Below, piece by piece: positions 21,975 through 38,702 of a DNA stretch of 64,000 nt. Position numbers and translations under genes: made by a program. Within the stretch, counting starts at the first letter, position 1, and the number at the start of each line of letters is the position of its first letter. Origin of the DNA: Caenorhabditis remanei (Eukaryota > Nematoda > Chromadorea > Rhabditida > Rhabditidae); contig NC_071331.1 of assembly GCF_010183535.1 (NCBI RefSeq), forward strand, positions 16,368,001 to 16,432,000. Direction: 5' to 3'. The notes beneath the pieces were generated by a model that saw only the letters and a program-made list of their open reading frames with translations, was not told the DNA's origin and did no database searches.

Positions 21975-24862
21975 ATGCGACGAGCAGTATCAAGAATCGT
22001 AGAAAATCGGACTCTGTAAGGGTTTGTGAGTGATTTTCCGAAAATTAGAATCAATAATAACGAAACTAACATATTGAGTGGAATCCCAAATAGACGTTTA
22101 TAAACGCTCATTTTTTTCCATAATTTCGCAACTTTTCCCAACATTACTTTTTCAGACTCACCCGTTTTTTCTCTTCGACTAGCCCTTTGTTCAATAACGA
22201 AGACTTGATCGAAAGCATCCGAGAACGGATCGCTAGGAATCGACGCATTCTTCAGAAACACTCTTCATCTCATCTGAAGTATTTCTATTATTTTATTTTT
22301 CAATATACTACTTTTAATTTAATTGCAGAGCGCGAGAAGTAAACGCCAGCATTTCTAATCTCCGTCAATCGATGGCTTCTGTTCAGAAAAAACAAAAGGC
22401 GGCTCATGAACCTCCAGCCAATTCAATTGTCAACATTCCCAGTCAAGTGTCTATCGAAGTTCTCGGAAATGGAACAGGATTGCTTCGAGCTTGTTTCATT
22501 CTTCGGACACCTTTAAAAACGTACATGTTCAACTGTCCAGAGAACGCGTGCAGATTTTTATGGCAACTCCGAATTCGTAGTTCCAGTGTCGTCGATCTTT
22601 TTATCACGTCTGCGAATTGGGACAACATTGCTGGTATCTCATCGATCCTACTTTCGAAAGAATCAAACGCAATGTCAACTCGACTTCATGGAGCAATGAA
22701 TATCAAACACTTTCTAGAGTGTATCCGTCCATTTCAAGATTCCGATTATGGTAATTGTAAATATCCTTCCCAGGTGGAAGAGCGGCCGTACACTATGGAA
22801 AGTTACGAAGATGCTGGAATGAAAGTCACTTATATCCCACTGAGTCCACCATTGGGATTGAAAAATAAAGAGAAAAATAGTAAAGTCAACAATGTGGATG
22901 TTGCATTTTTAATTGAGATGAAAGAAGCTGCACGACGAATTGACGCTGTTAAGCTGATGGAACTTAAAGTACCGAAAGGTCCTCTAATCGGAAAACTGAA
23001 ATCTGGAGAAGCTGTTACTCTACCAGACGGAAGAACGATTCAACCGGATCAAGTGTTTTCGTCTCATAAAGTCGAAGGAGAGAAACCGATTCTTCTGGTA
23101 GCAGAATGTACAACTGAAGAGCATGTAGAATCACTTTTGAATTCTTCGTCTATGCAACCGTTTTTTAACAATGAGAAACGGTTAGACTACGTAAGTTTAC
23201 GGTTTTTCGAGTATGAACAAAAATTCATAATATATTCCTCATAGATGGTCCATCTCAGCAAAGAAGAATTAATTAATACTCCTTCCTACAAAACTCTGAT
23301 GAACAAATTGAGTGATGGGGACACAACTCATCTCCTGATCAATGAAGCCAACCCAGTGATTCCTGCTGTTGAAAGTGTATACAAGTAAGAGTGTTGCTGC
23401 CTAATTTACACATCTACCAGCTGATATCTTTTTAGGCACACTCGTCTTCTCCGATCGATTTCACCGTCTCTGTTTCCTGCACTTCATCCAATTGATTGGA
23501 GCGGAATTATCTCTCAAAATGAAGAGCTGTCCCAGAAAGAAAATGAATTTATCAGGGTTGCTCCACTACAACGGTATTGGATGAGAAAGGGAAATTCATT
23601 GAATGAGGAACCAATTATCAATAACTTGTTGGCTTCAGAACCAGAACTGACAGAGAAAGCAAAACAATTAGTCACAGATTTTCAAAAATTAGAAGCGAGC
23701 ATTGAAAAAAATTGTGAATTTCCAAAAATCACATTTTTTGGTACATCATCTGCTGTTCCATCGAAGTATCGGAATGTGACCGGTTATTTGGTGGAAGCTT
23801 CAAACGAAAGTGCATTGCTCCTTGATGTTGGTGAAGGAACATATGGACAAATGAAAGCTGTTTTCGGAGAAGAAGGTTGCAAGAAACTGTTAGTAAATCT
23901 TCATTGCGTTCTTGTCACCCATGCTCATCAGGACCACATGAATGGATTGTACACTATTGTTGCTAGAAGAAAGGAGGCATTTGAGTCGCTGAGAATCCCT
24001 TATCGGCCACTCGTGCTTGTCTGCAATAGGAACGTACTGAAACCTCTCAAAACATACTCCATTTGTTTCGAAAACATCGAAAATCTTCTAGAAATCGTGG
24101 ATATATCCAGACATCCTTTAACTCCTCCAGGAAGTCCCAATGGCCCACCTGGAAAAAGGCCAAGACTCCCAAGTCCTCACCTTCCTCCTAGCAGAGATAT
24201 TTTGGATGATATGCCAAAAAGTTTTGACAAAAATGTTTGGAAGTTGGAGGAATTAAAAGCTGTTCAAGTACATCACACTAGAATGGCAAATGGATTTGTG
24301 ATGCGTGTTGCTGGAAAAAGAATTGTGTTTTCTGGAGATACTAAACCTTGTGATTTATTGGTCGCAGAAGGACAAGATGCCGATGTGCTTGTTCACGAGT
24401 CTACATTCGAAGATGGACATGAAGTAGCATATATTTAATTCCAGTTTTCTCTTCAAATAATTTATTTTAGGAAGATGCCTTGCGGAAACGTCATTCGACG
24501 ATGGGCCAGGCGGTTGATGTCGGAAAGCGAATGAATGCGAAAAATATTATTTTAACGCATTTTAGTGCAAGATATCCCAAAGTCCCAGTACTCCCACAAT
24601 ATCTTGATACAGAAAACATTGGAGTTGCTATGGATATGCTCAGAGTCCGTTTCGATCATTTGCCACTTGTTTCTAAATTGCTCCCAATCTACAGGTAAAT
24701 ACAGTAATACAGTAACTAATTTTTTATTGCATTAAATCTTACAGAGAAGTGTTTGTTGCCGAGTTGTTCGAGTTGACAATCAAGAAAGAGCAACGTATCC
24801 TGAAAGATAAGGAATCTTCTGAGAAGAAACAGCAGAAAAGATCTGTTAAGCAATCCAGTTGA
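21975..24862 (+). CDS. hoe-1: tRNase Z long form (ELAC2), 3' tRNA processing endonuclease
   Basis: The long form starts at ATG 21975: exon 21975-22015, exon 22156-22278, then 22329-23190, 23245-23384, 23436 to about 24426, and two last exons to TGA 24862. The first ~34 residues are Arg-rich and amphipathic with no acidic cluster at the start (MRRAVSRIVENRTLLTRFF), a likely mitochondrial presequence. An in-frame ATG at 22372 (about residue 70) would give a shorter form opening SVQKKQKAAHEPP. The C-terminal half holds the catalytic metallo-beta-lactamase fold: FFGTSSAVPSKYRN, the metal motif THAHQDHMNG, FSGDTKPCD, HESTFED and HSTMGQ. The enzyme removes 3' trailers from nuclear and mitochondrial tRNA precursors. 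The N-terminal half is the degenerate repeat seen in long-form tRNase Z. A proline-rich loop near 24120-24190 is the flexible arm region. Confidence 0.92.
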
Positions 24863-25613
24863 GAAAAAAAAGCATTTTAGTCTAATTTGTTCATCACTGA
24901 TTTTTCATAATTTACCCACGTTCTTGTTGTTATCTGTTTTCTACTTGTTCTGTTTTCAAAATCACTTTTCAATGAATAAACTCTGTTTTTCGTCGCTCGA
25001 TCATCTTTTCACTTTGGCACGCATTTTCGTTGCTAGCGGTTCCGTCAATATCGAATTACAACCTGCTTTCTTGGTTTTTTGAGAGTTTCGTGCAATTTTT
25101 GTAAAATTTTGAATTGCTGTCAAGTGATTTTTTCGTTCGTCTTTCGGAGAATAAGAATAATTGAACTAATTCGAACAGGTTTCGGCAACTAATTTATTTT
25201 CTTCAGTGAGAAAGGTTCTTGGTCTTTTCTGTGACCATATTCTGTCAAGATCGTGGAAGAGTTTTGAACTATTTTTGACGACATTGTATCTACAGACTCT
25301 CAGTTTTCTGTTTTGATGAATACAATAACTTCCCCTTCTATTATAAAAATTACCATCCAAAACCAGACGTCTGGCCAGACTTGCAGAATCCTCCAAAAAA
25401 AAACGCGGCAAGTCCAATGGAGCGTTGTTTCTCATCCTTTTTCCATTTAATTTTCCGCTCGTTGTGCATCTTTTTATGTTTGCTTCTCGCCGCTGCGCGG
25501 ACACACTCTGACAGTTAAAATATGCTCACCTCTCAAACTTGAGCTTTCACCTTTTTATTTATCAATTTCCATTATTTAATACTAATTTCGTAATATTCTG
25601 AAACATAGGAAGG
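24863..25613. other. intergenic region between hoe-1 and miro-1
   Basis: Contains the hoe-1 AATAAA at 24975-24980. A minus-strand open frame at 25166-25504 (112 codons) lacks an ATG start and has no recognisable domain, so it is not called. The rest probably includes the miro-1 promoter. Confidence 0.5.
24975..24980 (+). terminator. poly(A) signal of hoe-1
   Basis: AATAAA 113 bases after the hoe-1 stop. Confidence 0.65.
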
Positions 25614-27905
<2,292 letters not shown>

Positions 27906-28296
27906 ATAATTGTTAATTTCTCGTAAATCGTTTTTCTTGAATTTATTTCTGCCTTGGTGCTCTCTGTTTTTATTTATTCTCTCGGGTCATTCGTAATGTC
28001 CTGTTTGGATTATCACTATTCAGAGCTCTATTTCCATCCCCTGTGTACACACGAGATATATTCTTTGTGCCCATTTTTTGTACTCATTCTTTTTTCAATT
28101 CCAATGAATTTTTTGTTCCAATGTATCGTATCCTTCAGAAAATGGATCGAAAGACAATAGTTTTTGACCTATTCTCGTCGGATTTTCTCCTGCTTATGAG
28201 GTAGAAAAAAAGGCAAAAGTTCGAGGGAACCTAAAAAGCAACAAATCCATCTTCGAACTGCTTTTAAATATTTCGTAATGCAGAGGAGAGCGCGAT

Positions 28297-29882
28297 CACA
28301 GTCTCCCACACGCGAAATGCGCAAGCAAACTGTATTTTTCTCTAGCACTCTCCACTCTCTCGCCGCCAAGCCAAATTCAACTGTTCTGTAGGAGATCTTT
28401 GAGAGACTGTAACTCGCAAGCAAGCATTTGTACAAAAAAGTTGTCAACTGTGAAAATGAAGCCCTATGTTTGATCTACGGCCCTAGTAAAAATTAGCATT
28501 TTGGGACAATTATTTTACTCGTTATGAACTCATAAAAACTACCAAGTTTGACAGAGAATCACGACGGCACTAATTGTCAGAAAGAGCCAATTTTTGAGGG
28601 ATATGTAGATCAGGTGTACAGCTTCACTTTTTTAGTTGACGACTTTTTTCTACAGACGCTTACTAGCGAGTTACCATCTAAAACAGTCGACTTGGTCACA
28701 ATCTCGTGGAGAGTTAGGTAGATTTGATGGAGGAGTATAACTTTTCAGAGAAGAGAAATACAAGAAAGTTGTCAACTGCAAAAGTGAAGCACTACGTCTA
28801 ATCTACATACCCTTTAAAAATTGGCTCTTTCTGACCATCAGGGAAGCCGTGATGCACTGTCAAACTCGGAAGTTTTTAGGAGTTTATAACGAATAAAATA
28901 CCTGTCGCGAGATGTTAATTTTTACTAGGGCCGTAGATCAAGTATAGGGCTTTATTTTCATAGTTGACAACTTTTTTGTACAAACGCATACTAGCGAGTT
29001 GTCAACTAAAAAGTGAAGTTTTATGCTTGATCTACGTTTTTGTCAAAGTTATGGGTTTTAGAACAAAAAAGAGTTGGCCCTCTGGCATCACTTTCTCTAC
29101 ATACAGTAATATCAGTGGTGAAAGTTGGCACACTTAAAAGCATCATCAATCAATCTGTAGTGGACGAAATCACAAGCTGTAAAAAGTAATAGATTCCCAT
29201 TGAAATTTCAAACTTTTCCTTCGTTTTATTTTTTTGAGAAAATTTTTTATTCGGCTGAAAAATAGAAAAAAGTCCGAAAAAATGACGTTTTTTCAACTTT
29301 TTCAACTGAAATTTGATATGATCATGACTCAATGAGTACTGAACGGAATCAATCAAACTAAAATGGTAAATATTTCATTCGGGACCCTCTACAATCGCTT
29401 CGTTTTATTTTTTCGATTTTTTTTTGTTTCCAGACCAAAACCATCAAAAAGGTGCTAAATACCGTTATTGCCCATTACATGGATTACTAATTGTTTTACT
29501 TTTAGGTAATTTTTGACTTTATGAAGTATTTCAGATATCAGAGAATCTATCTAAAGAAAAAAATTTTCATTCCAAATTAGACATGTCCTTCAAACATACT
29601 ATTCTTTGAACGCCATTTTCAGTTGTCCATAAGTCGTGTTCTGAATATTTTCCGTTTGAGATTTTTATGAAAATTATAGTTCAGATCATCTTCTATCTTA
29701 TTCTTTTTTTACCGTTTCGAAATTCGTTGTCTATTCGTTGTACGAGACATTTTTCCAAAATTTTTCATTTCAGATTAATTTTAATGCAAACGCGCTCCCT
29801 CTGCATGCGTTAGAGATTTGAGGACGCAGATCGTCGCTTTTCTCGTGAAAACGCTTGCGCATTTCGCGTGTGGGAGACTGTG
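28297..29882. mobile_element. Probable non-autonomous foldback DNA element with ~30-bp inverted ends
   Basis: The 30-base sequence at 28297-28326 (starting CACAGTCTCCCACACGCG) recurs as a perfect reverse complement at 29853-29882. The matching may extend a few imperfect bases outwards (GCGCGAT / GCGCGCGA). Between them lie 1.6 kb with no open frame of note, and a large nested inverted repeat at 28411-29000. This is the structure of a MITE/foldback transposon without its own transposase. I could not identify a clear target-site duplication. It sits between miro-1 and the TyrRS gene, ending about 160 bases before the TyrRS start codon. Confidence 0.65.
28411..29000. repeat. Nested imperfect inverted repeat built from a ~65-bp module
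   Basis: The outer arms (28411-28600 and 28815-29000) pair as reverse complements with moderate divergence, sharing TACAAAAAAGTTGTCAACT, TACGGCCCTAGTAAAAATTA and CAGAAAGAGCCAATTTTT. A module with TTGTCAACT...GTGAAG...GATCTAC appears five times: 28411-28478 (+), 28604-28672 (-), about 28755-28808 (+), about 28935-29000 (-) and 28992-29035 (+). The inner modules pair with each other too, so the region can form hairpins within a hairpin. Confidence 0.7.
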
Positions 29883-30042
29883 CGCGCGATTTTTTCAATC
29901 ATGGCCGAGTTTTTAGTGGCCGCGGCCGAGGTTTCACGCTCACCGTTTAGATTTTCGTCAATTGCAACGTGCCTAAAAACTCGAACGCTGTCGTTATCTG
30001 CTGATGTATTGATTATTTTTCAGCTATATTTATCTATAAATC

Positions 30043-31634
<1,592 letters not shown>

Positions 31635-31687
31635 GCAGGTTACGTGAGTTGTTTTCAGGTTAATGTTAATTGTTCTGACTTTGTATG

Positions 31688-31693
31688 AATAAA
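31688..31693 (+). terminator. poly(A) signal between yars-2 and the SDHAF1 gene
   Basis: AATAAA 54 bases after the yars-2 stop and about 125 bases before the next ATG, matching the ~100-base gaps of nematode operons. Confidence 0.65.
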
Positions 31694-31816
31694 TTATTGC
31701 TACTTTACTCTCTTCTCTATTCGTCTCTTCGACGTTATTCGACGTTTCAATATTTCGTTAATTATTGTTGCTCTATTGATCTTCTCTCCAATTTTTGGAT
31801 TTTCTAGTTTCCTTGT

Positions 31817-32071
31817 ATGAGCGGAGGAGTCGTGCACAGCAAACTTCAAAAGCTCGTTCTTTCAACATACCGTGATTTCTTGCGCGCTTCCCGTGGACGT
31901 GACCCCAGTATCCGCGCGCACATTCAGCAAGAGTTTCGCGCAGCTGCTACACGTTTTCAACCCAGCGAGGTGTTGCTCATTGAGCATCATTTGAGAAGAA
32001 GCCAACGACAGTTGGACTCCATCAGAAAAGGACACGTTGAGAAGATAGCAACTGTTGAAAGCGCTAAATAA
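31817..32071 (+). CDS. SDHAF1-like LYR-motif complex II assembly factor
   Basis: A single-exon frame of 84 residues starts at ATG 31817, after a TTTTCTAG acceptor. It shows the LYR-family core (VLSTYRDFLRA, with Thr-Tyr-Arg at the Leu-Tyr-Arg site), a Phe downstream in FRAAATRF, and the C-terminal ALL/ LLRRSQRQL-type helix. LYR proteins of this size with IRAHIQQEFR are SDHAF1: they pass Fe-S clusters to the SDHB subunit of succinate dehydrogenase in the mitochondrial matrix. Its TAA stop lies inside an AATAAA hexamer (32067-32072), leaving 83 bases to the next ATG. Confidence 0.85.
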   Translation: MSGGVVHSKLQKLVLSTYRDFLRASRGRDPSIRAHIQQEFRAAATRFQPSEVLLIEHHLRRSQRQLDSIRKGHVEKIATVESAK

Positions 32072-32072
32072 A
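32067..32072 (+). terminator. poly(A) signal overlapping the SDHAF1 stop codon
   Basis: AATAAA contains the TAA stop at 32069-32071. If it is used, the 3' UTR is only some 15-20 bases, and the next gene's acceptor (AACATTCCAG ending at 32154) is about 80 bases on. Confidence 0.6.
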
Positions 32073-32133
32073 GGTGATTGAGTTGAAGTTTGATGTGCAT
32101 TCCTCCTGTTGCTCTAAACTTTTATATAATTAA

Positions 32134-33520
<1,387 letters not shown>

Positions 33521-34982
33521 ATATCCGGTTGTTTTCTCTTCTAATATATTTTTGTTTTCTCTCATTTGTCTTTACCGTATTACAAATCCGCAACTTTTCG
33601 TTCTGAAAGTATATTCGCTTTTCTCCATAATTATTTTCTTTCCTGACGAAAACTTTTCTCAATAAACCTTTGTTCCAAAAACCGAGTCTAGTGATTCATC
33701 AAGTTGGTTTCCGTTATATTCGGAACCGATTACTTCTGCCATTCCTGACTTTTTGTTTTTTGTTTCGAGGAAGCTCAGCTCATGGGCGTCTCACTTTACA
33801 CTGCCTCCGGCGACAAGAGATTATCTTCCGCTAGTTGGATCAGATGTTTGTCACTTGACGGAGACCAAACTTTGTAACTCGAAAAATGAACCTAAATCAC
33901 TTCAGATAGATTCAGATAGATTTTGTGGAAAGAGCATTGAATGTGTGATAGTTTTCTCTTGTGATTGAAATGGATAAGCCAAAAAAAGCTAAATACAACC
34001 GCTTGTAGGTTCTTTGTTGCTTCACAGTTCGTCGTAAAAGTAGTTTGTGTATCTGCGCGGCCCTATGTTCAACGCAGCAGTCATTCAGTTTCTTTTTCTC
34101 CTCCGAAATGCGTCATATTCTCTGGTTTTTCTCTCTCACTTTGGTCTGCCGGGCGCCCCGGGTGCCTCTCGAAAGCGAGCCGCCCGTGTATGTTATGAAA
34201 TATTGAGAGACGCTGAGATACTAGACAGTAGACATGATGATGGGCAACCCCGAACCGTGAAACGGATTTCCTATCATAGTTTGTGAACGGTAAATCGCCA
34301 TTTTTAAATCTGATTTTCGCAATAGAAATTACGGGCGGTGTCCTTCTTCTTTTTCTCTGTCTCTCTATTTCTAAACTTGAAACCCAAAACGCCCTCCAAA
34401 TTTGCATCTGGTCTCACTTACTCGTAGCTTTATTGTGTACTCCTCGTTTCCTTGTTGAGCTTCCTTCATGCTTCAGACAAATCAGTTGCTTATTTCAGTT
34501 TGCGTTTTGTTGTTATATCTGTAGATCGTGGTCAAAGAGGTACGAAAACAAAAAACAGGTTCTAGACGGTGAAGGTCTCACAAAATAGTTCATTCTCTCT
34601 CCCAGTTAATTTCAAGATACGTGAAGCCCATCATAGTTCACAATATTTAAAGTTCAAACTATATTTTCAGTTGTGCGTGAACATTTCTCGCAGCTAGTTT
34701 CATCCTAGAGGTGTCCTCGCAATAATCGGAAGGTAATTGACTCTTTTTTGCTCCAAGGTCATTCGATTTTTTTTTATCATCAGCGTGTCAGTTTTTAGTG
34801 CGGAATTGCGATAAGAGGCAATTTCTGTTAGTGGTCTCTGTTCTAAAGCAAAAAAATCTATTTATCCCTTAAATAATTTCTTTCTGATGTCATTCTTGTC
34901 TCGTGATTCATAGAGATTGTTGACCATTTGTTTCTATTCAAAACAGTTATTTTTTTTAGTAACCCGGGAAACTTGGCCCATC
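33521..34982. other. intergenic region upstream of ogdh-1
   Basis: Starts with the cif-1 3' UTR (AATAAA 33661-33666). The rest has only short frames with no splice-supported coding chain. A GC-rich self-complementary block (GGGCGCCCCGGG) lies near 34148-34160. The end is T-rich, with a TTTTTTTAG acceptor just before the ogdh-1 start. It is probably the ogdh-1 promoter and 5' UTR. Confidence 0.5.
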
Positions 34983-37900
34983 ATGCATCGGGCGAGTCTG
35001 ATATGTCGTCTTGCGTCCCCAAGTCGCATTAATGCAATCAGAGCTGCATCATCTGGAAAAACTCCAATCGCAACTTCTCCTCTTATCCAGGTTTGTCAAT
35101 CCAATCTAAACACATAAAAATGATTTTGTTGCAGCAAAGAAACCAATCGGTCGCTGCCTCTGTCAAGCATGAACCGTTCTTGAACGGATCCTCGTCTGTG
35201 TACATCGAGCAGATGTACGAGGCGTGGCTTCAAGATCCATCGTCTGTTCACACCTCATGGGACGCTTACTTCCGTAATGTCGAAGCCGGAGCTGGACCCG
35301 GACAAGCTTTCCAGGCTCCACCAACAACTGCTTACGCTGGTTCACTCGGAGTTCCAGCCGCACAAGTGACATCGTGCGTTTTAAAACTTTTTAAATCCAG
35401 ATATTCCTGAATAGAAAAAAAGTAATTTTACAAGTAGAGTTTACTTTCAGTGCTGTTCCTTCCACTCGCCTCGATACCAATGCATCTGTTCAATCAATCT
35501 CTGATCACTTGAAAATTCAGTTGTTGATTCGTAGTTACCAAACACGTGGACACAACATCGCTGATCTCGATCCCCTCGGAATAAACAGTGCTGATTTGGA
35601 CGATACTATCCCACCAGAGCTCGAGCTCTCTTTTTACGGTCTCGGAGAACGCGATTTGGATCGCGAGTTTCTCCTCCCACCAACCACTTTCATCAGTGAG
35701 AAGAAGAGCTTGACTCTGAGAGAAATTTTGCAAAGACTCAAGGTTAGTTGAATCCACCTCAAAAAATAAAAACGCCAATGCTCTTTTTTTTAGGAAATCT
35801 ATTGTACCAGCACTGGTGTTGAGTATATGCATCTGAATAACTTGGAGCAACAAGATTGGATTCGTCGTCGCTTTGAAGCTCCACGAGTCACTGAGTTATC
35901 ACATGATCAGAAAAAGGTTCTCTTCAAGCGTCTCATCCGATCGACGAAATTCGAAGAGTTCCTTGCCAAAAAGTGGCCAAGTGAGAAACGTTTCGGACTT
36001 GAAGGATGTGAGGTTCTCATCCCAGCAATCAAGCAAGTAATCGACTCTTCCTCCACTCTAGGAGTAGATTCATTCGTCATTGGTATGCCACATCGTGGAA
36101 GATTGAACGTGCTCGCTAACGTATGCAGACAACCACTTGCCACCATTCTCTCACAATTCTCTACTCTCGAGCCTGCAGATGAAGGATCTGGAGATGTCAA
36201 ATACCATTTGGGAGTTTGCATCGAAAGATTGAACAGACAATCCCAGAAGAACGTCAAGATCGCTGTCGTCGCCAACCCATCTCACTTGGAAGCTGTCGAC
36301 CCTGTTGTCATGGGCAAAGTTCGTGCTGAAGCTTTCTATGCTGGAGACGAGAAGTGCGATCGTACGATGGCAATTCTTCTTCACGGAGACGCCGCGTTTG
36401 CCGGTCAAGGAGTTGTACTTGAAACTTTTAATTTAGATGATCTTCCAAGCTACACTACTCATGGAGCTATTCATATCGTTGTCAATAATCAAATCGGATT
36501 CACCACAGATCCAAGATCTTCCCGTTCTTCCCCGTATTGTACCGATGTTGGACGCGTCGTCGGTTGCCCAATTTTCCACGTCAATGTCGATGATCCAGAA
36601 GCCGTTATGCACGTTTGTAATGTAGCTGCTGATTGGAGAAAAACTTTCAAGAAGGATGTGATTGTTGATCTTGTCTGTTATCGACGACATGGACACAACG
36701 AATTGGACGAGCCAATGTTCACTCAACCACTTATGTATCAACGTATCAAAGAAACGAAAACTGCTCTCGAAAAGTATCAAGAGAAGATTTTGAACGAAGG
36801 AGTTGCCAACGAACAATACGTGAAGGAAGAACTCACCAAGTATGGAGCGATTTTGGAAGATGCCTATGAGAATGCTCAAAAGGTGACGTACGTTAGAAAC
36901 AGAGATTGGCTTGATTCTCCCTGGGACGACTTCTTCAAGAAGCGTGACCCACTCAAGTTGCCGTCGACTGGAATCGAGCAAGAGAATATCGAACACATCA
37001 TTGGCAAGTTCGGATCATACCCAGAAGGTTTCAGTCTTCATCGTGGTTTGGAAAGAACTCTGAAAGGAAGACAACAAATGCTGAAAGATAACACGGTAAG
37101 ACTTTTGAATCTGAAATAATCATTCGTCTGTTTTCTTCTATTTTCCAGTTGGATTGGGCATGCGGAGAAGCTCTCGCTTTCGGATCACTTCTCAAGGAGG
37201 GAATCCACGTCAGGTTGAGTGGACAAGACGTCGAAAGAGGAACTTTCTCTCATCGTCATCACGTTCTTCATGACCAGAAAGTTGACCAGAAGGTATTCAC
37301 TAACTACGAAAGATTTTCTCCATAAATTTTTTACAGGTCTACAATCCACTTAATGATCTTGCGGAAGGACAAGGCGAATACACAGTTTGCAACTCTTCCC
37401 TTTCTGAATATGCAGTTCTCGGATTTGAGCTCGGATATTCGATGGTTGACCCAAATTCTTTGGTTATTTGGGAAGCACAGTTCGGAGATTTCTCAAATAC
37501 TGCTCAATGCATCATCGATCAGTTCATCTCCTCTGGACAATCCAAATGGATCCGTCAATCTGGATTAGTCATGCTTTTACCACACGGATACGAAGGTATG
37601 GGACCAGAACATTCATCAGCCAGACCAGAGAGATTCCTACAAATGTGCAACGAAGACGACGAAATCGATCTTGAAGTAAGTTTTGAATTAGCAGAAACAT
37701 GAACAAAATTTATTCTAGAAAATCGCCTTCGGAGGTACTTTTGAAGCACAACAACTCCATGATACTAACTGGATTGTTGCTAATTGCACAACACCAGCCA
37801 ACATCTACCATCTCCTCCGTCGTCAAGTAACAATGCCATTCCGTAAGCCAGCCGTCGTGTTTTCTCCAAAATCCCTTCTCCGTCATCCAATGGCACGTTC

Positions 37901-38421
37901 ACCAGTCGAAGACTTCCAATCTGGATCTAACTTCCAAAGAGTTATCCCAGAGACTGGAGCCCCATCTCAAAATCCACCAAATGTGCAAAGGCTTGTTTTC
38001 TGCACTGGAAAAGTTTACTACGACATGGTTGCTGCTCGCAAGCACGTTGGAAAAGAAAACGATGTCGCTTTAGTCAGAGTAGAACAACTCTCACCATTCC
38101 CATATGACCTGGTGCAACAAGAATGCAGAAAGTATCAAGGAGCTGAAATTCTCTGGGCTCAAGAGGTATCGTATTCAAATATTTTACATATGAAGAGTTT
38201 AAATTTTTTAGGAACACAAAAATATGGGAGCATGGTCATTCGTACAGCCAAGAATCAACTCTCTCCTTTCTATCGACGGAAGAGCTACGAAATATGCTGG
38301 ACGTCTTCCATCCTCTTCACCAGCTACGGGAAATAAGTACACTCACATGCAAGAACAGAAGGAAATGATGAGCAAAGTGTTCGGAGTTCCAAAGTCAAAA
38401 CTTGAAGGTTTCAAGGCCTAA
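34983..38421 (+). CDS. ogdh-1: 2-oxoglutarate dehydrogenase E1 component
   Basis: Eight or more exons from ATG 34983 to the stop at 38419-38421 encode about 1,030 residues, the full family length. A basic presequence ([17 protein letters not shown]) is followed by the N-terminal E2-binding helix ([21 protein letters not shown]), [16 protein letters not shown], and the thiamine diphosphate site [14 protein letters not shown]...NNQIGFTT. The transketolase-like C-terminal domain follows ([38 protein letters not shown]). The enzyme decarboxylates 2-oxoglutarate in the mitochondrial TCA cycle and transfers succinyl to E2. Codon use is biased towards C endings, indicating strong expression. I see no frame damage. 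Confidence 0.97.
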
Positions 38422-38702
38422 ATTCATGAATAATTGTTTCTGATTTGTTTTATTTTCTTGCTTGTCCTTGTACCTTGATTCACCCTTTTTTCTCGAATTC
38501 TCACAGGCTTTATGACTTGATTAGTATAGGGTAGTGTGAAGTTTTAGGTTCAATCTCATCCACCGCCCGTCCTCCCCCTTGTGCCTCCATCCCCGTTTTT
38601 TCTTCGGATATCCCCGTTTATCCAGCCCAGCAATTTTAATATAAATTTTCTCATGCTCATTCAGTGAGCTTCAATTCATATGAACGTATTTTTCCTCTTT
38701 AT

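Noticed and set aside
25166..25504. 112-codon minus-strand open frame between hoe-1 and miro-1
   Set aside because: It lacks an ATG start, shows no domain or splice context, and lies where miro-1 promoter sequence is expected.
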